40,014 nt of DNA. Source: Candidatus Paceibacterota bacterium. GTDB taxonomy: Bacteria > Patescibacteriota > Minisyncoccia > Minisyncoccales > GCA-002788555. Positions 6,255 to 14,571 of this stretch are shown piece after piece. The stretch is taken from the NCBI GenBank assembly GCA_028716825.1, contig JAQUPA010000003.1, positions 4,680-44,693 of the forward strand, read 5' to 3'. Position 1 is the stretch's first letter; each line of letters opens with the position of its first letter. The notes under the pieces were generated by a model. It made no database searches. It saw only the letters and a program-made list of their open reading frames with translations, and was not told the origin of the DNA. The position numbers and the translations under genes are program-made.

Positions 6255-6506
6255 ATGACAGAAGAAAAACCAATAGGGAAAATAACTCATTATTTTCCTA
6301 AGGTTCAGGCCGCAATAGTAAAATTAAATTCTCCTTTAAAAATAGGAGATAAAATAAAACTAAAGAAGGACGAAGAAGAATTTGAACAAGAAGTTAAATC
6401 AATGCAAGTTGATCATACGGATATTACCAAAGCAAAGAAAGGAGATGAAGTAGGAATTAAAGTTGATAAAAAAGTTAAAGAGAACTGGGAAGTCTATAAA
6501 GCTTAG
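6255..6506 (+). CDS. Translation elongation factor-like (EF-Tu domain 2-type) small protein
   Basis: An 83-residue beta-barrel protein. GKITHYFPKVQAAIVKL, then LKIGDKIKL, a middle VKSMQVDHTDI, and AKKGDEVGIKV follow the strand order of the EF-Tu/IF2 domain 2 barrel. Stand-alone versions are annotated as translation elongation factor-like proteins and resemble the C-terminal domain of U32 peptidases. No GTPase domain is present, so it does not act as a factor by itself; it may bind RNA or a tRNA-modifying partner, but that is inference. It sits between the SLOG-like gene and valS. Confidence 0.8.
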   Translation: MTEEKPIGKITHYFPKVQAAIVKLNSPLKIGDKIKLKKDEEEFEQEVKSMQVDHTDITKAKKGDEVGIKVDKKVKENWEVYKA

Positions 6507-6573
6507 TTTTTAAATTTTATACATAATTAAATAATCCTGATTTTAGGAAATTTGAGGATTTAATTTTTAAATA

Positions 6574-8745
6574 ATGGAAAAAAGATATAAACCTCAAAAA
6601 ATAGAGAAAAAAATCTATTCTTTTTGGGAGAAAAATAGCTTTTTTAAGCCAAATTCGACATCAAAGAAAAAACCTTGGAGTTGTATAATGCCTCCTCCTA
6701 ATGCTAATGCCCCTTTACACGTGGGGCATGCTGTTTTTGTTACGGTTGAAGATATTTTAGCTAGGTTTTATAGAATGCAACAAAGACCAACTTTATGGTT
6801 ACCTGGTTTTGACCATGCTGGATTTGAGACACAATATGTTTATGAGAAGAAGAAAGGCGGTGTTTTTTCAAAAAATAGAGAAGAAGTTTATAAAAATATT
6901 TGGGACTATACTCAAAAAAACAAAAAAGTAGCAAGGGAACAAGTTAAAAGCCTTGGTGCTTCGGCTGACTGGTCAAGAGAAAAATTTACATTAGATCCAG
7001 ACGTTATAGAAAATGTTTATGACACATTTAAAAAACTATACAAAGATGGACTCATATATAGAGGAGAGAGAATTATTAATTGGTGCCCAAAAGATAAAAC
7101 TTCGCTTTCCGACCTTGAAGTAAATTATCAAAATCAAAAAGGAAAACTTTGGCATATAAAATATTTTATTTTTGATAAAAACGAGGTAAAACCAGGTAAA
7201 TTAAAATATATTACAGTTGCAACAGTAAGGCCCGAAACCATGTTTGGTGATACTGCGATTGCTGTAAATCCAAATGATAAAAGATATAAAAAAGTAGTTG
7301 GCAAAACCGCTATTTTGCCCTTAGTTGGCAGAAAAATACCAATTATTGCAGATACAAAAGTTGATATGGAATTTGGTACAGGAGCGGTTAAGGTAACGCC
7401 AGCCCACGATCCTTTAGATTTTGAAATTGCAGAAAGACATAAACTTCAAAAAATTAATGTTATTTCAGAAAAAACAACTATTTTTCTCTCTGGAGATTTT
7501 CCAGAAAAAATCAAAGAGTCATTTAACGGTTTAAAAACATATGAAGCAAGAGAGAAAATTATAGAGAAGCTTAAATCACAAGAATTTATAGAAAAAGAAG
7601 AGGAATATAAACACAAAATTAGTGTTTGCTATAAGTGTAAAACCCCCGTTGAACCCTTAATTTCAAAACAGTGGTTTGTTAGGGTCGAACCTTTAGCTAA
7701 AAAATCTATAAAACTAGTAAAAGATGGTAAAATAAATTTTTATCCAGAATATTATAAAAAAATATTTTTACATTGGATGGTTAATATTCATGACTGGAAT
7801 ATTTCAAGACAGATAGTCTGGGGAATTAGAATTCCTATTTGGTATTGCAAAAACAAAGTTAAAAATTGTAATGAAATTATTGTTTCTAATAAGAAACCCC
7901 AAAAGTGTCCTCGTTGTAATGGAGATAATTTAATTCCCGAAAATGATGTTTTTGATACTTGGTTTTCTTCAGGACAATGGCCATTTGTGGCTCTTGGTTA
8001 TCCGAAATCTAAAGATTTTAAAACTTTCTATCCTACGAGCGTTATGGAAACTGGCTGGGATATCCTTTTTTTCTGGGTTGCCAGAATGATAATGCTAGGT
8101 ACTTACGTTACAGGAAAAATTCCTTTTTGTGATGTTATTTTGCATGGACTTGTTAGGGATAAAGATAGGCAAAAAATGTCAAAATCAAAAGGCAATACAA
8201 TTGATCCCTTAGCTGTTGTTTCAGAGCACGGAGCAGATGCTCTGCGTATGGCAGTTATTTTTGGAAATACCACAGGAAAAGATACTATTATTTCAGAAGA
8301 AAAGGTAATAGGACAGAGAAATTTTACAAATAAAATTTGGAATGCCTCAAGATTTGTTTTGACGCAGCTTAATAAAGATTTTAAACCGCAAAAGGTGAAG
8401 CCAAAATACACAAAAAAAGATAAATGGATTTTAGAAGAAGTTAAAAAAACCAAAAAGAAAGTTACAAAATACATCGAAACATACAAAATACACCAAGCAG
8501 CGAATGAAATTTATCATTTTTTTTGGCATAAATTTTGTGATAAAACCATTGAAGATTGTAAGAAAAGAATAGTAAATACTAACAATAATGACGATGATAG
8601 AAATACTGCGAAATTAATTTTATGGAAAACTCTTTATGAATCTTTAAAAATACTTCATCCTTTTACGCCTTTTATCACAGAAGAAATTTATCAAAAATTA
8701 CCTTCAAAGCCTAAAAAAGCATTAATAATAGAAAATTGGCAATAA
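6574..8745 (+). CDS. valS: Valyl-tRNA synthetase lacking the usual C-terminal arm
   Basis: Charges tRNA-Val. The 723-residue product has MPPPNANAPLHVGHA (HIGH motif, near 47-53), WLPGFDHAGFETQ, an editing domain with TVRPETMFGDTAIAVNP, a Cys pair in the linker (CYKCKTPVEP) and another zinc-like CPRC, DVFDTWFSSGQWP, and KMSKSKGN near 534-541. The anticodon-binding domain follows, and the protein ends soon after FTPFITEEIYQKL. Bacterial ValRS is usually 850-950 residues with a coiled-coil arm, absent here. Upstream, GAGGA is followed by an ATTTAA/TTAAAT hairpin one base before the ATG. The holB ATG follows by 2 bases. Confidence 0.95.
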   Translation: MEKRYKPQKIEKKIYSFWEKNSFFKPNSTSKKKPWSCIMPPPNANAPLHVGHAVFVTVEDILARFYRMQQRPTLWLPGFDHAGFETQYVYEKKKGGVFSKNREEVYKNIWDYTQKNKKVAREQVKSLGASADWSREKFTLDPDVIENVYDTFKKLYKDGLIYRGERIINWCPKDKTSLSDLEVNYQNQKGKLWHIKYFIFDKNEVKPGKLKYITVATVRPETMFGDTAIAVNPNDKRYKKVVGKTAILPLVGRKIPIIADTKVDMEFGTGAVKVTPAHDPLDFEIAERHKLQKINVISEKTTIFLSGDFPEKIKESFNGLKTYEAREKIIEKLKSQEFIEKEEEYKHKISVCYKCKTPVEPLISKQWFVRVEPLAKKSIKLVKDGKINFYPEYYKKIFLHWMVNIHDWNISRQIVWGIRIPIWYCKNKVKNCNEIIVSNKKPQKCPRCNGDNLIPENDVFDTWFSSGQWPFVALGYPKSKDFKTFYPTSVMETGWDILFFWVARMIMLGTYVTGKIPFCDVILHGLVRDKDRQKMSKSKGNTIDPLAVVSEHGADALRMAVIFGNTTGKDTIISEEKVIGQRNFTNKIWNASRFVLTQLNKDFKPQKVKPKYTKKDKWILEEVKKTKKKVTKYIETYKIHQAANEIYHFFWHKFCDKTIEDCKKRIVNTNNNDDDRNTAKLILWKTLYESLKILHPFTPFITEEIYQKLPSKPKKALIIENWQ

Positions 8746-8747
8746 TT

Positions 8748-9719
8748 ATGATTTTTGGCCATCAAAAAAATCTTAAAATTCTCTCGAGATTAATTTCAAA
8801 TAACCGTCTGCCACACGCTGTTTTATTCGCAGGGCCAAATAAAATTGGAAAAAGGAAAGTTGCCATCGAAATATCAAAATATTTAGAAGGAAATCATAAA
8901 GAAAATTTTTTTGAGTTTTCACAAAAAGACTGTAATTGTAATATATGTCAGTTGATTGAAAATAATGCCCTTTCTGAAATCACCGAAATAGGAAATTCTG
9001 AAGGTCAAATTTCAATAAAAGAGATAAGAAGCATAAAAGAAAAACTTTCCCTCTCGTCAATTTATCCATATAAAATAGTAATTATAAATAATATCGAAAA
9101 ACTTTCACCAGGTGCTTCCGGTGCGCTTCTTAAGGTTTTAGAGGAGCCAAAAGGAAACACGATTTTTTTCCTCTTAACTTCAATGCCAGGAATTGTTTTA
9201 AAAACAATACTTTCAAGGGTTTCAATCTTCAAATTTTCTCTTTTAAAAAGAAATGAAATTAGAGATTTTCTTGAGAATTTAAATACAGGGAACATAAAAG
9301 GCCAAGAAGAGAAAATTTTAGATTTATCCTTAGGGAGGCCCGGTACTTTAAAAGAAATGGTGATTGACAAAAAGAAAATTTCGTATTATATTTCATTGTT
9401 GGAAACAATAGAAAATCTACCAAAACTTTCTATTTTTAATAAATTTATATTAGCAGAGAAAATAGAAAAAGAGAATTCTGCAGCAGACGATTTTTTGTTT
9501 TTAATGAAATTCTGGTTTAGAGATTTGTTAATTTTAAAAGAAAATTATCAAAGTATTTATTTTAATTTTAAAAAAGAAAAGATTAAAAATGATTCTGAAA
9601 AATTTTCAAAAGATGAGATTAAAAATTTTCTTGGAGAAATTCAAAAAACACAAAAATATTTTATGTTTTCAAATACTTCAAAGTTATTGGCCTTGGAAAA
9701 TCTTTTTTTATCAATTTAG
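8748..9719 (+). CDS. holB: DNA polymerase III delta-prime subunit
   Basis: The stator of the clamp loader, 323 residues. I chose ATG 8748 (MIFGHQKNLKILSRLI); a TTG at 8736 lies inside valS. Visible features: RLPHAVLFAGPNKIGKRKVA, a degenerate Walker A as expected for delta-prime; CNCNICQ, a zinc-module remnant; IYPYKIVIINNIEKLSPGASGALLKVLEEP; and ILSRVSIFKF, the counterpart of the SRC motif (here SRV). That fits a non-hydrolysing subunit. The C-terminal part is the Lys-rich collar. It is placed between valS and a BNR-repeat protein, with no overlap. Confidence 0.9.
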   Translation: MIFGHQKNLKILSRLISNNRLPHAVLFAGPNKIGKRKVAIEISKYLEGNHKENFFEFSQKDCNCNICQLIENNALSEITEIGNSEGQISIKEIRSIKEKLSLSSIYPYKIVIINNIEKLSPGASGALLKVLEEPKGNTIFFLLTSMPGIVLKTILSRVSIFKFSLLKRNEIRDFLENLNTGNIKGQEEKILDLSLGRPGTLKEMVIDKKKISYYISLLETIENLPKLSIFNKFILAEKIEKENSAADDFLFLMKFWFRDLLILKENYQSIYFNFKKEKIKNDSEKFSKDEIKNFLGEIQKTQKYFMFSNTSKLLALENLFLSI

Positions 9720-9740
9720 AAATTTTTCTAATTCAAAAAT

Positions 9741-10808
9741 ATGAAAGAAACTATATCTGTAATTATTTTTCTTTTAGTTGTATTTCTTATATTTAAGGGA
9801 TTTGTAATAGACACTGCAGAAGGATTAGGGATTAAAATTCCTACAAGTGTAAATGTTTTTGTTTCACAAGACAACGGAAATAGTTGGCATAAATTAAATA
9901 CTGACGGAGCAAAAGTAAGTAGCGGAAATATATCTTTTAATGTTTCGGATACTTCTTTTCTTTTTGCTTCGAATAAGGGAATTTTCCAATCCGAACAAAC
10001 CAAGACAAATTTAAAAAGTAAGGAAAAAGCAGAATATCCAAAATCCGGACACATTACAGATTTTATTAAAGATTCTCAAAATCCAAATATAGTTTATTTG
10101 CTGTCAAGAAAAATAACAGGAAATGAACTTTTTGTCTCCTATGATTATGGAAAGAAATTTCAAAAAATATTTGTTTTAGACAATAAAGATAAAATTTCTG
10201 TCTTTAAGACAAATCCACTATATGGTTCTTATTTATACATTGGTACAGAAAATGGACTTTTTTTGGAAAGCAGAGATGGCGGAAGATCATGGGAGAAAAA
10301 GAAAAGTTTTTTTCCGCAACCAATTATAGAATTGGCAGTAAATCCTTTAAGGGGAGAGATATATATTTCTCTTTCTTCTAAAATAACGGATATATTTTTT
10401 TCTAATGGAGCCAAAACATACGATCAAAAAGTTTTAGTAAGTAAAAATGGAGGAAATAAATTCATTCCAATTAAAAAGCTTAACAGTGAAGTTGTAAAGA
10501 TAATTAAAGTAGATTCTTTGTCTGGTAAAACATATTTTGCTTCAGAAAACAAAATATTTGTTTTAAATGGAAACAATCTAACAGCACTTGGTTTGATTAT
10601 TTCAGAAAAAAATAAAATCAGTGCCTTTACAATTAATCCTGGAAATTCTAATATATTATATATAGGGGTTGGTGATGTACTTTATATAACAGAAGATGGT
10701 GGCAAAAGCTGGCAAACGGTTGATTCTCCGGTAAAGGGTAAAAGAATTAAAAGCATAGAAGTAAATCCTGAAAATCCGTCCAATCTTTTATTAACTGTTG
10801 AAAATTAA
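9741..10808 (+). CDS. Membrane-anchored BNR/Asp-box repeat protein
   Basis: A 355-residue exported or anchored protein. An N-terminal hydrophobic segment (ISVIIFLLVVFLIFKGFVI) acts as signal or anchor. The rest is a beta-propeller of sortilin/BNR type, with Asp-box motifs S-x-D-x-G-x-x-W: SQDNGNSW, SYDYGKKF, SRDGGRSW, SKNGGNKF and TEDGGKSW, and NPxNPxxLYIG-type strands between. Related propellers include the YCF48/HCF136 assembly factors and sialidases, but no catalytic sialidase residues are evident. Likely role: surface or envelope protein binding or assembly. The 16 bases TTAGAAA/TTTCTAA upstream form a perfect inverted repeat 8 bases before the ATG. Confidence 0.75.
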   Translation: MKETISVIIFLLVVFLIFKGFVIDTAEGLGIKIPTSVNVFVSQDNGNSWHKLNTDGAKVSSGNISFNVSDTSFLFASNKGIFQSEQTKTNLKSKEKAEYPKSGHITDFIKDSQNPNIVYLLSRKITGNELFVSYDYGKKFQKIFVLDNKDKISVFKTNPLYGSYLYIGTENGLFLESRDGGRSWEKKKSFFPQPIIELAVNPLRGEIYISLSSKITDIFFSNGAKTYDQKVLVSKNGGNKFIPIKKLNSEVVKIIKVDSLSGKTYFASENKIFVLNGNNLTALGLIISEKNKISAFTINPGNSNILYIGVGDVLYITEDGGKSWQTVDSPVKGKRIKSIEVNPENPSNLLLTVEN

Positions 10809-10822
10809 ATTCAATTATTTTC

Positions 10823-11380
10823 ATGGATACCAAAAAAATATTTAACGAAACTGAAGAGGAATTTAAAAAAACCACAAGCTGGTTTAAAAATGAAATTTCG
10901 GGCCTAAGAGGTTCAAGAATTTCAATTGAGCTTTTTGACACCCTAAGGGTAAATTGTTATGAAAATACAATGTCTTTAAAAGAGGTGGCAACCTTATCTT
11001 TAATAGATCCAAAAACTGTTGCTATTGAACCATGGGACAAATCTTTAAACCCAGCAATTGAAAAATGTCTTACTAATTCTGGTCTTGAAGGAAACATAAA
11101 GAATGAGGGGAAAAGAATTTTATTTAGCGTACCAATTGCTTCTCAAGAAGAAAAAGAAAAGATAATTAAGCTTCTTAAACAAAAACTTGAACAAGCAAAA
11201 GAAAGTTTAAGACACACAAGGGATGATACTTGGAGTAAAATTCAAGAACTGGAAAGAAATGGAGAAATTTCGGAAGATGATAAATTTAAAGGAAAAGATG
11301 AACTTCAAAATCTAATAAATAATGCAGAAAAAGAAGTCGAAAAAATAGAAGATTTAAAAGAAAAAGAAATAATCCAATAA
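10823..11380 (+). CDS. frr: Ribosome recycling factor
   Basis: RRF splits post-termination ribosomes with EF-G. The 185-residue length is the family norm. Seen: an N-terminal helix, ISGLRGSRISIELFDTLRVNCYENTMSL, the domain II start, KTVAIEPWDKS, NEGKRILFSVP, and a C-terminal helix with RHTRDDTWSKIQELERNGEISEDDK. The catalytic-region Arg of the RHTRDD segment is present. The ATG directly follows GAAAAT ... ATTTTC arms with no Shine-Dalgarno. The next gene, rseP, starts 15 bases later. frr near rseP recalls the common tsf-pyrH-frr-...-rseP neighbourhood, here without tsf and pyrH. Confidence 0.96.
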   Translation: MDTKKIFNETEEEFKKTTSWFKNEISGLRGSRISIELFDTLRVNCYENTMSLKEVATLSLIDPKTVAIEPWDKSLNPAIEKCLTNSGLEGNIKNEGKRILFSVPIASQEEKEKIIKLLKQKLEQAKESLRHTRDDTWSKIQELERNGEISEDDKFKGKDELQNLINNAEKEVEKIEDLKEKEIIQ

Positions 11381-11395
11381 AAATAAACTCTTTTT

Positions 11396-12493
11396 ATGTT
11401 AATGGTAATTATAAATATCCTAATTTTTATTTTAATATTAGGTTTTTTGATACTGGTTCATGAATTCGCCCATTTTAAAATTGGCAGAAAAGTAAAAGCA
11501 AGAATTGATGAATTCTGTATTGGTTTTCCCCCAAGAATTTATAAAAAGAAAATAAAAAAAACCCTTTATTCCATTGGAGCAATTCCTGCTGGTGGATTTT
11601 GCAAGTTCTACGGCGAGGAAGATTCAAGTAAGAAAAGTAAAGGTGCTTTTTTCAGCTTAAGTGTTGGTAAACGTTTTTGGATAATAATTGCCGGTGTTCT
11701 TGCTAATCTTCTAATTGGCTTAGTGTTTTTCAGCATTTCTTTTATGATTGGATATCCCCAAATAATTGAAGGCGGGACTCCTGCAAATGTAAAAGAAGTT
11801 GCAATACATGTATGGTATGTGGCTAAAGATTCTCCAGCTGATAAGGCAGGTTTTTTTGTAGAAGACAAGATAGTTTCAATTTCGGAAGAAAAAGATATTA
11901 TTTTTCCAAAAGAAGTTGAAGATGTTCAAAATTTCCTAAGTAAAAATAAAGGGAAAGAGATTGTTGTAATGATTCAAAGAGGCAAAAAAAATATTGAAAA
12001 AAAGGTCCTTGTTAGAGAAAATCCTCCAGAATATGAAGGTCCAACAGGGGTGATGCTTATAAAAAAAGGCATAATAAGTTATTCTTGGTATGGAGCAATA
12101 GGCGAGGCCTTTAAAGAAGCTTACAAATGGACAAAAGGAACGTTTTTGGGAATTGGTTTGGTTATTAAAAATGCTATAACTGGCAAAAAGACTCCTGGCG
12201 CCGAAGTTTCAAGTATAGTTGGTATAGGAAATATATTTAATCAATTTGCAGCACACGGTTTCGTTTATATTATTTATTTTGCAGCCTTATTATCCTGGCT
12301 TCTTGGTATTTTTAATATTATTCCAATACCTGCGCTTGATGGTGGAAGATTGCTTTTCTTGGGTATTGAAAAAATAAAAAAAAGACCCGTAAAACACGAA
12401 TTTGAAGAAAAAGCAATTTTGATAAGCTTTATAATGCTGATAATTTTAGTGGTTTTAATTACCATAAAAGATATTAAAAATATATTCTTCTAG
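11396..12493 (+). CDS. rseP: RIP zinc metalloprotease (site-2 protease) RseP
   Basis: An intramembrane protease that cuts membrane-anchored regulators or signal-peptide remnants. The 365-residue product has HEFAH (HExxH zinc site, residues 22-26) within the first membrane segment, GFPPRIYKKK, a PDZ-like domain in the middle (VWYVAKDSPADKAGFFVEDKI), and NIIPIPALDGGRLLF, the second zinc-ligand motif, in a late membrane segment. A final helix closes the protein. Start at 11396 is ATG; an ATG two codons on is equally possible. AAAAA...TTTTT arms lie immediately upstream. Confidence 0.95.
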   Translation: MLMVIINILIFILILGFLILVHEFAHFKIGRKVKARIDEFCIGFPPRIYKKKIKKTLYSIGAIPAGGFCKFYGEEDSSKKSKGAFFSLSVGKRFWIIIAGVLANLLIGLVFFSISFMIGYPQIIEGGTPANVKEVAIHVWYVAKDSPADKAGFFVEDKIVSISEEKDIIFPKEVEDVQNFLSKNKGKEIVVMIQRGKKNIEKKVLVRENPPEYEGPTGVMLIKKGIISYSWYGAIGEAFKEAYKWTKGTFLGIGLVIKNAITGKKTPGAEVSSIVGIGNIFNQFAAHGFVYIIYFAALLSWLLGIFNIIPIPALDGGRLLFLGIEKIKKRPVKHEFEEKAILISFIMLIILVVLITIKDIKNIFF

Positions 12494-12496
12494 GGG

Positions 12497-12525
12497 TTGA
12501 TTTTTAATTTTAAATTTGCTATTAT
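12497..12525 (+). promoter_or_regulatory. Promoter for infA and the alpha-operon cluster
   Basis: TTGATT (12497-12502), a 17-base spacer, and TATTAT (12520-12525) in the extended form TGCTATTAT. The expected RNA start near 12532 lies only about 7 bases before the infA ATG, so the message would be almost leaderless. Confidence 0.6.
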
Positions 12526-12538
12526 TTTTCATTGTAAA

Positions 12539-12757
12539 ATGAGCAACGAACAAAAGATAAAATCAGAAGGAGTAATAACCGAAATTTTGCCAAATACCAA
12601 CTTTAAGGTAAAACTTTCTGACGGAAGAGAAATATTAGCACATCTTTCTGGGAAAATGAGAATGTACAGAATAAGAATCTTAACAGGGGATAAAGTAACG
12701 GTGGAATTCTCTCCTTATGATAAAAATAGAGGAAGAATAGTATATAGAACAAAATAA
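12539..12757 (+). CDS. infA: Translation initiation factor IF-1
   Basis: IF-1 occupies the A site of the 30S subunit during initiation. From ATG 12539 the product is 72 residues, the exact family length, starting [19 protein letters not shown], with the OB-fold features [23 protein letters not shown] and [20 protein letters not shown]. An upstream in-frame TTG (12497) would add residues overlapping the promoter and is rejected. No ribosome site precedes it, in keeping with the near-leaderless promoter. rpmJ follows after a structured spacer of about 120 bases. Confidence 0.95.
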   Translation: MSNEQKIKSEGVITEILPNTNFKVKLSDGREILAHLSGKMRMYRIRILTGDKVTVEFSPYDKNRGRIVYRTK

Positions 12758-12769
12758 AAGGGGCTAAAT

Positions 12770-12853
12770 TGCGGACAAAAATCTTGAAATGCAGAAATTG
12801 TGATAATATTCTGAATTAGCTGAAAGAAAAAAATAAGCTGTTCCGCATTTTTT
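12770..12853 (+). promoter_or_regulatory. Structured spacer with terminator-like end between infA and rpmJ
   Basis: TGCGGA (12770-12775) can pair with TCCGCA (12842-12847), which is followed directly by six Ts. Inside, CAGAA (from 12792) can pair with TTCTG, and two AGCT copies can form a second hairpin. The form is that of a long-loop terminator or attenuator ahead of the ribosomal protein genes. r-protein control of alpha operons by S4 is known elsewhere, but no S4 site is recognised here. Confidence 0.45.
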
Positions 12854-12878
12854 ATTACGTAAAATTTATTTTATTATT

Positions 12879-12992
12879 ATGAAAGTTCAATCATCAGTTA
12901 AAAAAATCTGCAAGGACTGCAAAATTATCAGAAGAAAAAAGAAAGTATACGTAATTTGTAAAAACCCAAAACACAAACAAAGGCAAGGGTAG
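12879..12992 (+). CDS. rpmJ: 50S ribosomal protein L36
   Basis: A 37-residue protein, [20 protein letters not shown] and onward, ending PKHKQRQG. It has the L36 zinc ligands C-x2-C ... C ... H ([12 protein letters not shown]). Length is the family norm. It is encoded immediately upstream of rpsM, the usual bacterial order infA-rpmJ-rpsM-rpsK-rpsD-rpoA-rplQ. Confidence 0.96.
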   Translation: MKVQSSVKKICKDCKIIRRKKKVYVICKNPKHKQRQG

Positions 12993-13030
12993 TTTTAATT
13001 GTTTCAAAAAACCTAATTTTAATCAAAAAA

Positions 13031-13420
13031 ATGCCAAGATTATTGGGAGTAAACATACCAGACGAAAAACAAATTTTATATTCTCTAACCTATATTTATG
13101 GGATAGGTGTGTCTTTGGCAAAAAAAATACTTAAAGATACCGAAATCAATGAAGAAAAAAGAGCAAAAGATTTGTCTTCGGCAGAATTAGAAAAAATTAA
13201 AAATATAGTTGAAAAAAAATATAAAATTGAGGGAGAGTTACAAAGAGAAAGAATGATGAATATCAAAAGATTAAAAGAAATTGGAAGCTGGCGAGGTTCA
13301 AGACATCAAAAGGGATTGCCGGTGAGAGGACAAAGAACGAAGTGCAACTCAAGAACAGTAAGAGGAAATGTAAGAAGAACAATGGGAAGTGGAAAAATTA
13401 AAGCTCCAACTCCAAAATAA
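13031..13420 (+). CDS. rpsM: 30S ribosomal protein S13
   Basis: S13 sits in the 30S head, contacting L5 and the P-site tRNA. The 129-residue product starts MPRLLGVNIPDEKQILYSL, has YIYGIGVSLAKKIL (helix-hairpin-helix), LKEIGSWRGSRHQKGLPVRGQRTKCNSRT, the conserved C-terminal signature, and a basic tail. Slightly longer than the usual 120 or so. Part of the cluster from infA. Confidence 0.97.
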   Translation: MPRLLGVNIPDEKQILYSLTYIYGIGVSLAKKILKDTEINEEKRAKDLSSAELEKIKNIVEKKYKIEGELQRERMMNIKRLKEIGSWRGSRHQKGLPVRGQRTKCNSRTVRGNVRRTMGSGKIKAPTPK

Positions 13421-13435
13421 TATTTATTTTAAAAT

Positions 13436-13885
13436 ATGGGTAAAAAACGAGTCATAAAACCAACAAAAGAAGCTCTTCTTAAGGAAAAAGAAAGGATAGA
13501 AGAAAAGGTAGCAAGAGGAATATTAAAATCTAGAAAAAAAATTACAAGAGGTAAATTATATATTAAAGCGACTTACAATAATATGATAATTACAGTAACC
13601 GACGAGGAAGGTAATGTTGTTTTTTGGTCAAGTGCGGGACATGTCGGTTTTAAAGGTACAAAAAAGGGCACACCATTTGCAGCAACAAAAGTAGCGGAGG
13701 TTGTAAGTTCTGTTCTTCAAAAAACCGGCATGAGAGAAATTGCTGTTTTTATAAGAGGGGTTGGACAAGGAAGAGAAGCAGCTCTTAGATCGCTTGCTAA
13801 TAGGGGTGTTAATATTATTTCCATAAAGGATGTAACTCCAATTCCTCACAATGGTCCTAAGGCGAAAAAACCAAGAAAACCATAA
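13436..13885 (+). CDS. rpsK: 30S ribosomal protein S11
   Basis: S11 forms part of the 30S platform near the mRNA exit. The 149-residue product has a basic N-terminal extension of about 35 residues before the core, then ATYNNMIITVTDEEGNVVFWSSAGHVGFKGTKKGTPFAA, VFIRGVGQGREAALRSL and VTPIPHNGPKAKKPRKP, all typical. ATATTT and AAATAT arms lie right before, with the second sharing the AT of the ATG. It is 15 bases after rpsM. Confidence 0.97.
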   Translation: MGKKRVIKPTKEALLKEKERIEEKVARGILKSRKKITRGKLYIKATYNNMIITVTDEEGNVVFWSSAGHVGFKGTKKGTPFAATKVAEVVSSVLQKTGMREIAVFIRGVGQGREAALRSLANRGVNIISIKDVTPIPHNGPKAKKPRKP

Positions 13886-13918
13886 TATTCTTTTATAAAA
13901 ATTATTTAAAAAATAAAC

Positions 13919-14548
13919 ATGGAAAAATCTTGTAAAATTTGCAGAAGAGTGGGGGATAAGCTTTTTCTTAAGGGGGAGAAATGTTCTTCTCCGAAATGTC
14001 CATTTTTAAGAAAACCTTTTCCACCGGGAGAAACCCCTAAAAAAAGAAAATTCGGGACTGTTTCAGAATACGGCAAAGAACTAAAAGAAGTCCAAAAGCT
14101 TAAAAAAGCTTACCTTATTTCGGGAGAACAATTTAGAAAAATCATTAAAGAAGCACTTCTTAAAATGGGTAAAGAAGACGTTTCAAAGCTTTTAATTAAA
14201 AAGTTAGAAAAAAAACTATTCAATGTTATCTATAGAGCAGGTCTTTCAACCTCAAGAAGAGGAGCAAAACAACTTATTTCCCACGGACATTTTCTTTTAA
14301 ATGGAAAAAAAGTAGATATACCCTCAATCGAAATTAAGGTAAATGACGAGATAAAAATTAAAGAAAAGTCAAAAAATAGTCCCTATTTTAAAAAAATACT
14401 ACCTTCTTTTAAAAAAGAAAATAATCCTCCTTCTTGGCTTAAAATTAATAAAGAAAAAAGTGTAATAAAGGTCGTTTCAGAACCAGAAACAGAGGACATT
14501 GAAAAACAGGTCGATGTCCCGTCTATCTTTTCATTTTACGGTAGATAA
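13919..14548 (+). CDS. rpsD: 30S ribosomal protein S4
   Basis: S4 nucleates 30S assembly and in other bacteria represses its own operon. The 209-residue product has an N-terminal zinc-type cluster (CKICRRVGDKLFLKGEKC and then CPF), KRKFGTVSEYGKELKEVQKLKKAYLISGEQF, and the S4 RNA-binding domain (SRRGAKQLISHGHFLLNGKKVDIPS). Zinc-binding S4 is one of two paralogue types; this is the C+ form. It ends in PSIFSFYGR, near the family C-terminus. Confidence 0.96.
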   Translation: MEKSCKICRRVGDKLFLKGEKCSSPKCPFLRKPFPPGETPKKRKFGTVSEYGKELKEVQKLKKAYLISGEQFRKIIKEALLKMGKEDVSKLLIKKLEKKLFNVIYRAGLSTSRRGAKQLISHGHFLLNGKKVDIPSIEIKVNDEIKIKEKSKNSPYFKKILPSFKKENNPPSWLKINKEKSVIKVVSEPETEDIEKQVDVPSIFSFYGR

Positions 14549-14571
14549 TATTTATCTATCAGAAAAAATCT

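Noticed and set aside
12497-12538. Extended infA start at TTG.
   Set aside because: It would place coding sequence over the promoter; the ATG at 12539 gives the exact 72-residue IF-1.
14468-14475. AAAGGTCG inside rpsD, and AAGGTCG inside the HIT gene near 18878.
   Set aside because: Both lie within coding frames far from start codons and look like chance matches; they show that the background rate must be tested.
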